64,000 nt of DNA from Oscillatoriophycideae cyanobacterium NC_groundwater_1537_Pr4_S-0.65um_50_18 (GTDB taxonomy: Bacteria > Cyanobacteriota > Cyanobacteriia > Elainellales > Elainellaceae): NCBI GenBank assembly GCA_016208305.1, contig JACQYI010000054.1, positions 62,001 to 126,000 of the forward strand, given 5' to 3'. The notes below the pieces were generated by a model, which ran no database searches, was not told the origin of the DNA, and saw only the letters and a list, made by a program, of their open reading frames with translations. The position numbers and the translations under genes were made by a program. Shown here in pieces: positions 35,239 through 45,882 of the stretch (within the stretch, counting starts at the first letter, position 1; the number at the start of each line of letters is the position of its first letter).

Positions 35239-36597
35239 TTACAGAAAAAGTTGATTGAAGGGAGAATCAAGGCCCAGCATAGAACGAGCGAGCAGAAGGG
35301 TAGCGATCGCTCCCCCAAATACCAAAGTCACTACGGCATCTTGCCGAATAACCGACAACTGCTCTCTCCAGAGTGCGTAGGCTACAACTACCCAGGGTGG
35401 GATATTGCTGACCGCAACGCTAAGGACGGCTCCTAAAGGCCCATATAGAGAGAAGCCGACTGGAATGCCAATAATAAAGCAGCAAGAACTCAAGAAAGCC
35501 CCCAATGCAATGTATCGGGGTTTCCCAATTGCAAACAATACCGGATCAATAGTCTGAGTTAACATGATGGGCCAAGTGCCGAGCGCCAAGAAGGGCAACA
35601 TCCACCTTGCAGCGGCATAACGGCTGTCATAGAGGGTCGCAACGAGGAGATCGCCAAACGAGACGATCACAGACAGAACGATAGCAAGGGCGATAAGAAT
35701 ATATCCACGGCTGCGTTGAATCTTGCTCAGGAACTCAGCTCTGGGTAGCTCAATAAGTTTGGAGTAAGTGGGAAAGATGACTTTGCCGCTGATTGCTAAC
35801 ACTATCTGACGTGGAATATCAGAGAGGGTGAAAGCTACTCCATAAATTCCCAAGAGTTCTAGGGTGAAGAGCTTACCCAAAATGAGTCGATCGGCCTGAG
35901 ACGCTAAAAACGAAAGCGCGGTCGAGATAAAGATCCACTTCCCAAAAGAGACAATTTCATGAATTGAACTTTTATCCCAAGCGAACCGATTTACCTTGCC
36001 GCTGTTGAGCTTATGGCTCCATAACATTTGAAAGAGGCTGGAGGTTAGCCCTCCGACCACTAGCGACCAAATGGTGGGGCTAAACCAAGCCCAAATCAGC
36101 ATCACCAGAATTGATATAAACTGCCCAGAAAATTCAAAGATCGCCAGTTGCTTAATAGATAGGTGGCGATTGAGCGTGAAGAGTGATGTGGAATTGAACC
36201 CGGCAATAATTGTATTGAACCCAACGATGGGCAGCAACCAGAGCAGTTGAGGCTCGTTATATAGGCGAGAAACTGGAACAGCCAGCACGAGACATAGAAT
36301 CCACAGCCCTGCACCCCGTATGACCTGTAAAGTCCATGCCGTGTTGAGAAAAGAAGGCTCGTCTCCACGCTTGTTTTGAACCACACTCGTGTGGATGCCT
36401 AGATCAGAGAATAAGTGTAATCCGGCGATGAACACATACACCAGACTCATCAGCCCAAACAAGTCAGGAAACAGCAACCGAGTTAAGACAAGATTGCTGC
36501 CAAACCTGAGAATCTGTCCTGCTCCGTAGCCAGCGATCGTCCAAATAGCTCCACGAATAGCTAGGTTTTTCATGGATGATGCGCCAGTGGATGACAT
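35239..36597 (-). CDS. Polysaccharide flippase (Wzx/MOP family)
   Basis: A 452-residue membrane protein with about twelve hydrophobic segments. The typical N-terminus is AIRGAIWTIAGYGAGQILRF, with LTRLLFPDLFGLMSLV and a charged loop around residues 280-300. It would move lipid-linked oligosaccharide units across the inner membrane. ATG 36597 has GGAG eight bases upstream. It is the first gene of the cluster, and almost 1 kb of non-coding DNA lies before it. Confidence 0.92.
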   Translation of the reverse strand: MSSTGASSMKNLAIRGAIWTIAGYGAGQILRFGSNLVLTRLLFPDLFGLMSLVYVFIAGLHLFSDLGIHTSVVQNKRGDEPSFLNTAWTLQVIRGAGLWILCLVLAVPVSRLYNEPQLLWLLPIVGFNTIIAGFNSTSLFTLNRHLSIKQLAIFEFSGQFISILVMLIWAWFSPTIWSLVVGGLTSSLFQMLWSHKLNSGKVNRFAWDKSSIHEIVSFGKWIFISTALSFLASQADRLILGKLFTLELLGIYGVAFTLSDIPRQIVLAISGKVIFPTYSKLIELPRAEFLSKIQRSRGYILIALAIVLSVIVSFGDLLVATLYDSRYAAARWMLPFLALGTWPIMLTQTIDPVLFAIGKPRYIALGAFLSSCCFIIGIPVGFSLYGPLGAVLSVAVSNIPPWVVVAYALWREQLSVIRQDAVVTLVFGGAIATLLLARSMLGLDSPFNQLFL

Positions 36598-37450
36598 AAG
36601 GTTGCTCCGGTATCAAGAAAGCTTGGTTGGCTGTGGACTTTTATCAAAGTGCTTAGAACTATCAGACATCGAGTTCAGGGAACTACAGATTAACTCAGCG
36701 TAATCTTTACCATCTCTTGTTATGAAGCACTGATTTTTAGACTGTTTAAGAAGATGTTAGTGATCTGGCATCCGCAATTTTGAGTTTTGGCTCAGAAAAG
36801 TTTGCTTGTCATAGCTGGACATGGGAGCGATCGCTCCTACTCTCTGCGGAATATGACATGCGCAATCTGAAAACAGTAACTTAACCAACTTTGCTGACCC
36901 TAACAGGTGACTTTACGTTTTGGAAAAATTCCAAGCTCAGGATGGGTGGCTCAGTCAAGCTTAAGAAATCTAGCTGCCACATTCTGCTTTCGCTTCAGGC
37001 AACTCGTAAATCAGCTAAAACTAGAATTCCAGCTTGAATTGAGGACAGTTGGGTTTGAACCTGTTCTCCGTCAATCTGAGCTATAGCTTTGCTTAATCCT
37101 GTCATGGGCTAGTGCAGGGGCTGGCGTAGGAGACTTTGAGATTTAGTCTCTGTGGCTTAGCTGATAGGGTGACGTGTGGTTATCCTAGCCCAGCTCGAAA
37201 TGCATAAGAAGCTATTTCTCTAATCTTCATCGGGGTTTTGATAACGCAAAGGCAGTTTCCAAGGAATTGTAAAGTTATAGTCGTAATCATTATTTTGAGG
37301 GTATTTCTGTCAGTGCGCAGAGCGCCAACAAAAATACCCTTACCCTAGCCCTTAACTTACCTGCCTGATCGGTAGCCTTAGACAACCCATCTGCAAAAAA
37401 CTTTTGAAAAAACGTTATTGAATACCCTAATTAAGTTAAATACCTTATTA
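36598..37450. other. Long intergenic region, polysaccharide cluster / groEL
   Basis: About 850 bases without a credible gene, the longest empty stretch in the window. It should hold the promoter of the flippase operon. A degenerate palindrome occurs at 37298-37340. I looked for tRNA, tmRNA, RNase P and 6S-like features and recognised none. Confidence 0.5.
37298..37340. repeat. Palindrome family member, degenerate
   Basis: Outer arms AGGGTATTT/AAATACCCT pair, followed by TGT/ACA and a core GCGC-AGA-GCGC. A few mismatches interrupt the stem. The layout matches the perfect palindromes at 22.8, 28.6 and 47.4 kb. Confidence 0.55.
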
Positions 37451-37491
37451 AAAAGCCCGATCGCTACTCATTGAGCAACGATCGGGCTTTT
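37451..37491 (-). terminator. Terminator of groEL
   Basis: Perfect 13-bp arms AAAAGCCCGATCG (37451-37463) and its complement (37479-37491). Read on the minus strand, the stem ends in a T-run. It lies 74 bases beyond the groEL stop. Confidence 0.85.
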
Positions 37492-37564
37492 TAGCGTCAT
37501 TGTGTTAGCAGGTACAAGGTATTAGCAGGATATAAGCTGACAAGGGTCTAACAAGGCTGAGGCT

Positions 37565-39295
<1,731 letters not shown>

Positions 39296-39322
39296 TTAGC
39301 ACTCTGAGCGATCGAGTGCTAA
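39296..39322. promoter_or_regulatory. CIRCE element (HrcA operator)
   Basis: TTAGCACTC (39296-39304), nine-base spacer, GAGTGCTAA (39314-39322): an exact match to the CIRCE consensus. It lies in the groEL leader, between the divergent groEL and transglutaminase-like genes. Confidence 0.96.
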
Positions 39323-39517
39323 GAGTTGGCAGGGTGGAAATCCGAACTGGTCAAGGGGGGATGCCCGTTTTTGGCGATATATCCTTTATTTTCAAAGAAC
39401 TCAAAATCTTACCCCGGCCAGATGTAGCGTAGCCGCTAGATTCTCTAGGCTGAAATCTGCTATTTCAGTTAGATGGCTCGTCAATGGCCAGTTGCAGAAT
39501 GACTTTTGGAGGCAAGG

Positions 39518-40309
39518 ATGCGTTTACAAGCGGGATGTCAGCTTTCTTTTGAGGCGAATGCGGCAACACCGCTGATTTTTATGCTCCGCCCTCGCAGCGG
39601 CTACGGACAATGGGTTGTGAGTGAAGAATATTTGCTTACGCCTAGTGTACCTGTGGTGGAATATACCGACGGCTACGGTAATCTATGCCAGAGATTGGTG
39701 GTGCCACCCGGCACATTTCAAGTCCGGATTTCAGCTTGTGTAGAAACTGCTGACAGTATTGATGTTGAACCGAACGCTCCGTACATTTCAGTCGAGCTAT
39801 TGCCTGAGAGCGTGCTTCAGTTTTTGCTGCCCAGCCGCTACTGCCAGTCTGATCAATTGGGAAACTTGGCGCTAGAAGTGGTAGGCAACGCTACACCTGG
39901 CTATGCTCAGGTGGAGGCCATCCGGAGCTGGATTCACCACAAAATTAAGTATGAGTATGGCACCAGTAATGCTTCTACTTCGGCTGTGGACACTGCTGAA
40001 ACGGGTATTGGTGTTTGTCGCGACTTTGCGCATCTGGGTATTTCACTCTGCCGCAGCCTCAATATTCCCGCTCGGATGGTCGTTGGCTATTTGTACCAAC
40101 TTGATCCAATGGATCTGCATGCCTGGTTTGAGGCTTACGTGGGCGATCGCTGGTACACCTTTGATGCCACCCAAGATCAGCCACGGGGAAACCGGATCAC
40201 CATTGCCTATGGTCGCGATGCTGCTGATGTTGCTCTCTCAACCCAGTTTGGAGTTATGCAGCTTTTAGACATGCAGGTTTGGGTTGATCAAGTTCCGATC
40301 GAAGAGTAA
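39518..40309 (+). CDS. Transglutaminase-like cysteine protease-fold protein
   Basis: A 263-residue protein with an N-terminal beta region (about residues 1-95) and a transglutaminase core. The catalytic triad is complete: C167 in GVCRDFAH, H201 in DLHAWFEAY, D216 in YTFDATQ. Such bacterial proteins act as peptidases or amidases more often than as cross-linkers. There is no signal peptide, so it is cytoplasmic. GGAGG five bases before ATG 39518 decides the start. It is divergent from groEL, so the CIRCE element could also affect it, which is inference. Confidence 0.9.
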   Translation: MRLQAGCQLSFEANAATPLIFMLRPRSGYGQWVVSEEYLLTPSVPVVEYTDGYGNLCQRLVVPPGTFQVRISACVETADSIDVEPNAPYISVELLPESVLQFLLPSRYCQSDQLGNLALEVVGNATPGYAQVEAIRSWIHHKIKYEYGTSNASTSAVDTAETGIGVCRDFAHLGISLCRSLNIPARMVVGYLYQLDPMDLHAWFEAYVGDRWYTFDATQDQPRGNRITIAYGRDAADVALSTQFGVMQLLDMQVWVDQVPIEE

Positions 40310-40906
40310 TTTTCTGAATCATTAGCCTTCTGGGGTGAATTGTGGCGCGATTCTGTTGCTCAATAATTCACTTCAAAAGTGTCATGCTAAGCCTTCACAG
40401 AATCTTGACCTCAGGCATTGGATGAAAAAATGGATCTGCATCCGGGATTAGGCGTATCGCCGCTGAAGCCTAGAAGGAGTGGTGCAGATTTCAGCGTCGC
40501 GTCTATCAGTTTGTGCTCATGGGTTTGCCCATGTCGTTGCCAAGAGGTTTCCAGTAAGTTGCATAGTCAGGGATCGTTATTTCTGTAAAATCCTTGCTCC
40601 GCAAGACTTTTGTAAAAATAATGCAGAATTAAGATCGCTAAAAATTGCTGTAAAAAGCGTTTTAAAAGTTTTGCTCTAAAACCTTTGTAATAGATGATGC
40701 TAATGCAAGGTCATGTGTTAAAAATACTCTGTGTTAGAAAGGCTGAAGCGTTAACTCCTGCATAAACAATGGGGTAAATCTGCTGCGATCGCCGTACAGG
40801 TCTCAACCCTGTCAGCGAAAAACCTCTGCTAAACCCTAGCTTTAGAGCAACAGTTCATGTAGACTCTGCCTGACTACACATTTTGTCCTGCACTTACGGA
40901 TTACCG
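40310..40906. other. Intergenic region before the WecA-like gene
   Basis: About 600 bases. The 66-codon frame at 40479-40679 begins with GTG, has cysteine-rich low-quality composition and is not accepted. No RNA gene or repeat recognised; the promoter of the downstream pair should be here. Confidence 0.45.
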
Positions 40907-41950
40907 ATGCCCCCACAGCTTTACCACCTAGCTGCTTTCATCATATCCACCGCTGTTGTGCTGCTGACCACGCCTCTTGTCAAAAAGATTGGTCTCAAGA
41001 GTGGCTACTTCGATCCACCCGGTGGACGGAAGGTGCATCAGCGCCCTATGGTTCGTTTGGGCGGAGTTTCTATCTTTTTGGGAACGCTGATTGCCTTACT
41101 GCTGATCTGGTGGTTAGGCGGATTTTCAGGTTTGACACCTGAGCAAGAAAATGGAGTTTGGGGGGTGACGCTGGGAGGACTGGGATTTTTCTTAATTGGC
41201 CTAGCCGATGATTTATTTACCCTCTCTCCCTTTCTGAGGCTGCTGCTACAGGTCATTGTTGCCTGTGGTTCTTGGTCTGTAGGCGTACAGATCGAGTTTT
41301 TAACCGTCCCTTTCTTAGGCTTAACTGAGTTGCCCATTTGGATCAACCTTCCCATCACGGTTGTCTGGTTAGTGGGTATGGCCAATGCGATTAACTGGAT
41401 TGATGGACTGGATGGTTTAGCAGCAGGCGTATCGGGGATTGCCGCCGTAGTGATGCTGATCGTCTGTCTCTTTATGGATCAGCCTGCTGCATTGATTGCA
41501 GCGGCGTTAGCAGGCGGCGCATTAGGGTTTCTTCGCTATAACTTTAATCCAGCCCAGATTTTCATGGGAGATGGGGGAGCCTATTTTATGGGCTTTACCC
41601 TAGCAGGCGTGGGAGTCATTGGTCTAGTTAAAGGCTTGACCACAGTGGCGGTTTTGCTGCCCTACCTCATCTTGGCAGTGCCCATTTTGGATATGTCGGC
41701 AGTCATTATTGAGCGGTTGCGCCACGGCAATTCTCCTTTCAAAGCAGACAAGCGTCACTTGCATCATCGCTTGCTCAATGCTGGCGTATCTCACCGATTT
41801 ACAGTGCTGTTTATCTATGCGTTGACACTGTGGGTGGGTAGTTTAGCGCTGGCGTTTTCCGGCGTGCCCAGCGGTTTTGTCTATGCGATCGCCGCCACGG
41901 TTTTACTGAGCTACACAGGCTGGCGGGTCAGAAAACATGCAAGACAGTAA
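40907..41950 (+). CDS. MraY/WecA-family undecaprenyl-phosphate sugar-1-phosphate transferase
   Basis: A 347-residue membrane enzyme that moves a sugar-1-phosphate from a UDP-sugar to a lipid phosphate carrier. Motifs of the family are intact: GGRKVHQRPMVRLGG, GLADDLFTL, NAINWIDGLDGLAAGV, FMGDGGAYFMGF and RHLHHRLL. The WecA-like histidine motif suggests GlcNAc-1-phosphate transfer for surface glycan or teichoic-like polymer initiation rather than MraY activity. ATG 40907 is chosen. cinA follows after nine bases with its ribosome binding site overlapping this stop, so the two form an operon. Confidence 0.9.
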   Translation: MPPQLYHLAAFIISTAVVLLTTPLVKKIGLKSGYFDPPGGRKVHQRPMVRLGGVSIFLGTLIALLLIWWLGGFSGLTPEQENGVWGVTLGGLGFFLIGLADDLFTLSPFLRLLLQVIVACGSWSVGVQIEFLTVPFLGLTELPIWINLPITVVWLVGMANAINWIDGLDGLAAGVSGIAAVVMLIVCLFMDQPAALIAAALAGGALGFLRYNFNPAQIFMGDGGAYFMGFTLAGVGVIGLVKGLTTVAVLLPYLILAVPILDMSAVIIERLRHGNSPFKADKRHLHHRLLNAGVSHRFTVLFIYALTLWVGSLALAFSGVPSGFVYAIAATVLLSYTGWRVRKHARQ

Positions 41951-41959
41951 GGAAAGCGC

Positions 41960-43222
41960 ATGAGTGAAGCCAGCCAGAGCGCCGAAATTATTTCAGTAGG
42001 CACAGAGTTGCTGCTGGGCGAGATTTTAAATAGCAATGCCCAGTTTTTGGCGCAAGAATTAGCTCAGCTAGGTATTGCCCACTACTACCAAACGGTTGTG
42101 GGAGACAATGTGCTTCGTCTACAGAAGGCGATCGCCATTGCCTGTGAACGATCGCGCCTGCTGATTTTTACGGGAGGCTTAGGCCCCACACCCGATGACC
42201 TGACTACTGAAACCCTGGCAGATTTTTTTGGTGTGCCTTTGGTAGAGCGTCCGGAAGTCTTGCAGGATATTGCAGCCAAACTAACCCGTCGGGGGCGATC
42301 GATGGCGGCCAGCAACCGTAAGCAGGCATTACTTCCTGAAGGTGCGGCCATTTTGCCCAACCCAACTGGAACTGCGCCCGGAATCATTTGGCAACCTCGG
42401 ACTGGGTTAACTCTTTTAACTTTCCCTGGCGTGCCTAGCGAGATGAAGGCCATGTGGCAACAAACGGCTGTTCCTTATCTGCGTAGCCAAGGTTGGAGCC
42501 AGGGAGCTATTTACAGCCGCACCCTGCGGTTTTGGGGCATTGGTGAATCGACGCTCGCCGAGAAGGCGGCCGCTCAGATTCGGCTAGAGGACCCTACCGT
42601 TGCGCCCTATGCTGGACATGGAGAAGTGCGACTGCGGATTTCGACCCAGGCCGCTACCGAAGCAGAAGCTTTACAGAAGATTGCTCCTGTGGAGCAGCAG
42701 TTGCGAGAATTGGGTGGCCTGGACTGTTTTGGCAGTGACGAAGATACCCTAGCTTCTGTAGTGGGCGATCGACTCAAAACATCTCAGCAGACTGTTTCTG
42801 TGGCAGAATCCTGTACGGGTGGAGGCTTGGGCAGTCTGTTGACCGCTATTCCAGGCAGCTCAGCCTACTTTTGGGGCGGCATCATTTCCTACGATAATCG
42901 GGTGAAGGTGAACCTGTTAGGGGTAGATGCGGATGTCTTAGCACAACAGGGGGCGGTGAGTGCTGAGGTGGCTTGTCAGATGGCGGCAGGAGTCCGCGAT
43001 CGCCTTGGCACCACTTGGGGGCTAAGCATTACGGGCATTGCTGGGCCAGATGGCGGCACAGATGCAAAACCCGTAGGGCTGGTCTACATTGGCTTAGCCA
43101 GTCCTGACTCTGTAGAGAGTTTTCAATACCAGTTTGGGACGTTTCGCGGGCGAGAACTGGTGCGATCGCTGAGTGCCCATACGGCTCTAGATTTGCTACG
43201 CCGGAAGTTAATCAATATTTGA
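41960..43222 (+). CDS. cinA: CinA family protein (NMN amidohydrolase / ADP-ribose pyrophosphatase type)
   Basis: A 420-residue two-domain protein. The N-terminal MoeA/MogA-like domain (IISVGTELLLGEILNSNAQF, TGGLGPTPDDLTTE) is the COG1058 pyrophosphatase module. The C-terminal domain (VAESCTGGGLGSLLT, ITGIAGPDGGTDAKPVG) is the PncC nicotinamide-mononucleotide deamidase. It recycles NAD breakdown products. In some bacteria the name reflects a link to competence, though that link is not general. AGGAAA overlapping the preceding stop codon is its ribosome binding site. Confidence 0.96.
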   Translation: MSEASQSAEIISVGTELLLGEILNSNAQFLAQELAQLGIAHYYQTVVGDNVLRLQKAIAIACERSRLLIFTGGLGPTPDDLTTETLADFFGVPLVERPEVLQDIAAKLTRRGRSMAASNRKQALLPEGAAILPNPTGTAPGIIWQPRTGLTLLTFPGVPSEMKAMWQQTAVPYLRSQGWSQGAIYSRTLRFWGIGESTLAEKAAAQIRLEDPTVAPYAGHGEVRLRISTQAATEAEALQKIAPVEQQLRELGGLDCFGSDEDTLASVVGDRLKTSQQTVSVAESCTGGGLGSLLTAIPGSSAYFWGGIISYDNRVKVNLLGVDADVLAQQGAVSAEVACQMAAGVRDRLGTTWGLSITGIAGPDGGTDAKPVGLVYIGLASPDSVESFQYQFGTFRGRELVRSLSAHTALDLLRRKLINI

Positions 43223-43234
43223 GATAAGGCGGTT

Positions 43235-44575
43235 CTACTGCCAGCCGTCGGCTGTGGTACTGACCACCGTTTTGAGGTCGGGTGTAATTTCTAGCGTGTA
43301 ATCAAAAGGTGAGCCGTCAGATGTCACTTGCGTCATGGCCTGACCATCGGGGCGACGGGGCGCATAGTAGGACTGAGCCTTGACAACCAGATTTCCGGCA
43401 GTGTTGACCGTTAGAGTGTCGATCGCCAGACTGTTGGTTTTGCCGCTGCTTAGAATTGACGATAGATAAACGGCCTCTGTCATTTCTCCTGTAGCAGGGT
43501 TTAGCTTGGCCAACACTGCTGCCTTTGCCCCACCGCCAGAACCGTAGCTTCTCAGCCAAGATTGGGTTGCGCCACTGCTGACGCGCCGGAAATCTTGATC
43601 GGGCGTGCCCTGAGTACCATCGACGCTAAACACACCATAGAGACTGCTGCCACTCCAAAACAGGCCATAGCCACGACCATCTGTTCCGGTGATTTCATAG
43701 CCTGTTTGAGTCCAGCGATGGCTGGGATTGCTGCTGTCAAAGCTGACGGCAATCGGGTTTTGATTGAGGCTAGTGACTTGCTGCGTGCCGATATAGATAG
43801 TTTGAGTTCCTAGCTTGATGCGGGCGGCTCCAGTAGCGGCGATCGCGGCTTCACTATCGCCAGGCGAAAACTTGGCAGTATTAGAACTCACGGAAGCGAT
43901 CGCTGGAATCATATGGGGTGTTGTATTGCCGCCCGGTGTTGTATTGCCCGTAGGAGCAATCGTCCCAAAATCGGTAGCATCAATTTGGCGGCTCTTAATG
44001 CCTTTGAGCATAACCAAATACTCACCCGTGGCTTTGTTTTGAATTAATACATCCCCTGCTTGACGGCCTTTGCCCTGACGAATTCGCAGATCTGAAAACT
44101 GGATGCCCGTGAGCTTTAGGGTGTCTTGTCCGTTGGTGAAGTCATTAATCAGGCTGGTTTGGGCGATCGTTTTTGACCCAAATTTGCGGCTTAGGGTAAA
44201 AACATCGTTGCCGCCCTCGCCCCACAGCAGGTTCTTGCCACTGCCGCCCGTCAGCCAATCATTCCCATTGCCGCCTCGTAGGGTGTCGTTGCCGCGATCG
44301 CCATAGAGCCGATCAGTTCCTGCCCGTCCAAACAGCCTGTCGTTGCCATCCCTTCCCCGCAGCAAGTCATTGTCGTCAGTACCGCGCAGCACATCATGTT
44401 TGCCACCCCCCAATCGATCGGCAGCTTGCTCCAGGCTACTTTGCGTCTGGCTCAATTCTCTTGATATTTGAGAAGCCAGCGGTTGAGAAGAAAGAATAGA
44501 TGATGTAGAAGAACTCAAAGGGTTGGCAGGAGATAGCGCACAGGCATGACAAATTGTTGGTTCTAATAAAACCAT
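43235..44575 (-). CDS. RTX-type calcium-binding secreted protein
   Basis: A 446-residue protein with about seven nonapeptide GGxGxDxL-type repeats (GRDGNDRLFGRAGTDRLYGD, GGNGNDWLTGGSG; about residues 65-125). Each repeat block would bind Ca2+ and fold outside the cell. The C-terminal half is beta-rich with no recognised enzyme motif. There is no classical signal peptide, and RTX proteins usually leave by a type I exporter, which is not encoded nearby. ATG 44575 follows AGGAA at nine bases. Adhesion or surface-layer roles are possible. Confidence 0.8.
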   Translation of the reverse strand: MVLLEPTICHACALSPANPLSSSTSSILSSQPLASQISRELSQTQSSLEQAADRLGGGKHDVLRGTDDNDLLRGRDGNDRLFGRAGTDRLYGDRGNDTLRGGNGNDWLTGGSGKNLLWGEGGNDVFTLSRKFGSKTIAQTSLINDFTNGQDTLKLTGIQFSDLRIRQGKGRQAGDVLIQNKATGEYLVMLKGIKSRQIDATDFGTIAPTGNTTPGGNTTPHMIPAIASVSSNTAKFSPGDSEAAIAATGAARIKLGTQTIYIGTQQVTSLNQNPIAVSFDSSNPSHRWTQTGYEITGTDGRGYGLFWSGSSLYGVFSVDGTQGTPDQDFRRVSSGATQSWLRSYGSGGGAKAAVLAKLNPATGEMTEAVYLSSILSSGKTNSLAIDTLTVNTAGNLVVKAQSYYAPRRPDGQAMTQVTSDGSPFDYTLEITPDLKTVVSTTADGWQ

Positions 44576-44630
44576 GACTCGCAATTCCTTAGTAATTTAG
44601 GCCAAACAAAAGCTGGCGACCAAACCCGTA

Positions 44631-44975
44631 TCAGCCTTGGCCGATATCGGCTCTGGGCAGGTCATCTGCGATTGTTGAGGTAAGAGCTGGTGACTTTAAA
44701 TCTTCTGCTACCGCAGACCAGAGGACGAAAGATGCTGCTGCAAAAATCCTCAAAACGGCTCTGGTTTCTGCACCCAATTTCTTCAGCGCGTTTCGCTTAA
44801 GCAAAACTAGGCTATTTGCTAACTCCACAAGAATCGCAAAAATAGCCTGGATCGCTTTAAGGACTGCCCCCTTGCTACGTGCTTCCGTTGTAGCGAACTC
44901 GTTTAACCCGGTCATCCGAAATTGTTCGGAGATTCCCAGTGTCCGGAGATTTCCAGGCTCAGCTATGCTGTTCAA
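44631..44975 (-). CDS. Possible small hypothetical protein (doubtful)
   Basis: A 114-codon frame starting with TTG, between the DUF4864 gene and the RTX gene on the same strand. It has two moderately hydrophobic stretches (AIQAIFAILVELANSLVLL, RIFAAASFVLWSAV). No ribosome binding site and no family recognised. It may be a chance frame; it is listed because it fills an otherwise 400-base gap in a co-directional run. Confidence 0.25.
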   Translation of the reverse strand: MNSIAEPGNLRTLGISEQFRMTGLNEFATTEARSKGAVLKAIQAIFAILVELANSLVLLKRNALKKLGAETRAVLRIFAAASFVLWSAVAEDLKSPALTSTIADDLPRADIGQG

Positions 44976-44987
44976 GACATCTCGCCG

Positions 44988-45347
44988 CTATCCCATTGTC
45001 TTGCCACCCACCGGAATCAGAAAGCAGCCATGAATTCGCCAGGTTGTATCTGGCTGCTGCTGCATGAGATATACCGCTCTTACTAACTCTCCCTCGCTGC
45101 TCATCAACATCACCTTTTGAGCAGGCAAGCCCTGCACCATCGTCATGTCTTCAAACACCACCGATCGCGGTCGATAAACGGGCGGATAGGCCGTTTTTAC
45201 CATTGCCAGGAAATTTTCTGGCGGGCTGAACTGATCTTGGATGGTAGGGCTAGCCAGCGCAAACGCCCCATTCGCATCATCGCGCTGGAAGGCTTGAAGC
45301 TGAGACTCAATCAGGAAACGGATGGTGTTGCGATCGCTAGGAGTCAC
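44988..45347 (-). CDS. DUF4864 domain protein
   Basis: A 119-residue protein with the DUF4864 pattern: an N-terminal helix (IRFLIESQLQAFQRDDANGA, FALASP), the VYRPRSVVFED segment and a C-terminal WRIHGCFLIP strand. The fold is expected to resemble NTF2-like proteins. The function is unknown. It starts in a G-rich tandem repeat tract on the opposite strand (45350-45412), which forms its whole upstream region. Confidence 0.82.
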   Translation of the reverse strand: MTPSDRNTIRFLIESQLQAFQRDDANGAFALASPTIQDQFSPPENFLAMVKTAYPPVYRPRSVVFEDMTMVQGLPAQKVMLMSSEGELVRAVYLMQQQPDTTWRIHGCFLIPVGGKTMG

Positions 45348-45349
45348 GG

Positions 45350-45412
45350 GTGAGGGTAGATGGGTGGGTGTGAGGGTGAGGGTGAGAGGGTGGGTGGGGA
45401 TGGGGCTAAATA
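45350..45412 (+). repeat. G-rich tandem repeat tract
   Basis: Repeated GGGTGAGGGT/GGGTGGGT units on the plus strand, with more than four runs of three or more G within 60 bases, so G-quadruplex formation is plausible. It separates the DUF4864 and zinc-ribbon genes. Confidence 0.75.
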
Positions 45413-45705
45413 TCGAATAAATTTTGGTTTTCCCAGGGGAGCTGGGGAGGCAGATCGGGCTTTTTCAGCGTTGTGGGCGGGCGTTCGCTGCTCCAACCCC
45501 ACCAGGCAGTGCCGCAGGCACATTTGTAAAATTCTTGCCATCTGCGGCGACGATCTTCAGAGATAACGGGCGATCGACGGTTGATCCAAACTTGTTCTGC
45601 ACCTGAAGATAGGGTGCGGCAGCTGGGACAACAAAACTCGCGGGCATGAACGGCAGGCTGAGTCCAATCGGGCGGTTGAGGCGCAAAGGCATCCATGAAG
45701 CGCAT
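45406..45705 (-). CDS. Zinc-ribbon hypothetical protein
   Basis: A 99-residue protein with two CxxC/CxC pairs (FCCPSCRTL and YKCACGTAW) that would form a zinc ribbon. Tryptophan- and proline-rich flanks (QPPDWTQPA, WWGWSSERPP) surround them. I recognise it as a cyanobacterial-type conserved hypothetical but cannot name a function. Start options are GTG 45726, ATG 45705 and ATG 45696; 45705 is a compromise. The ribbon suggests nucleic-acid or protein binding. Confidence 0.65.
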   Translation of the reverse strand: MRFMDAFAPQPPDWTQPAVHAREFCCPSCRTLSSGAEQVWINRRSPVISEDRRRRWQEFYKCACGTAWWGWSSERPPTTLKKPDLPPQLPWENQNLFDI

Positions 45706-45882
45706 TGGGTGAGGGGCATTACCCACTATCCTACATTGATACTTCAGAAAACTTAGTCGTTTCGTAGAACCGGGTCGTTCCGAAGTCGAGTTTTTTAGGT
45801 ATTCTCTGTAAGTACGATTTTTCGGGGATGTCGCTCTTTAGAAGCCCGTTAAAAACTGCCCGTTGGGTAAGGATCTGTTTTT

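Noticed and set aside
36598-37450. Structural RNA such as tmRNA, RNase P RNA or 6S RNA in the long empty region
   Set aside because: None of the conserved core motifs was found. A GGGTTTGAACC stretch near 37049 looked like a T-arm, but no tRNA fits around it.
40479-40679. 66-codon frame before the WecA-like gene
   Set aside because: GTG start without ribosome binding site, cysteine-rich odd composition, no neighbour logic.
45360-45566. Plus-strand frames over the G-rich tract and zinc-ribbon gene
   Set aside because: They are antisense shadows of the zinc-ribbon gene and translate the tandem repeat.
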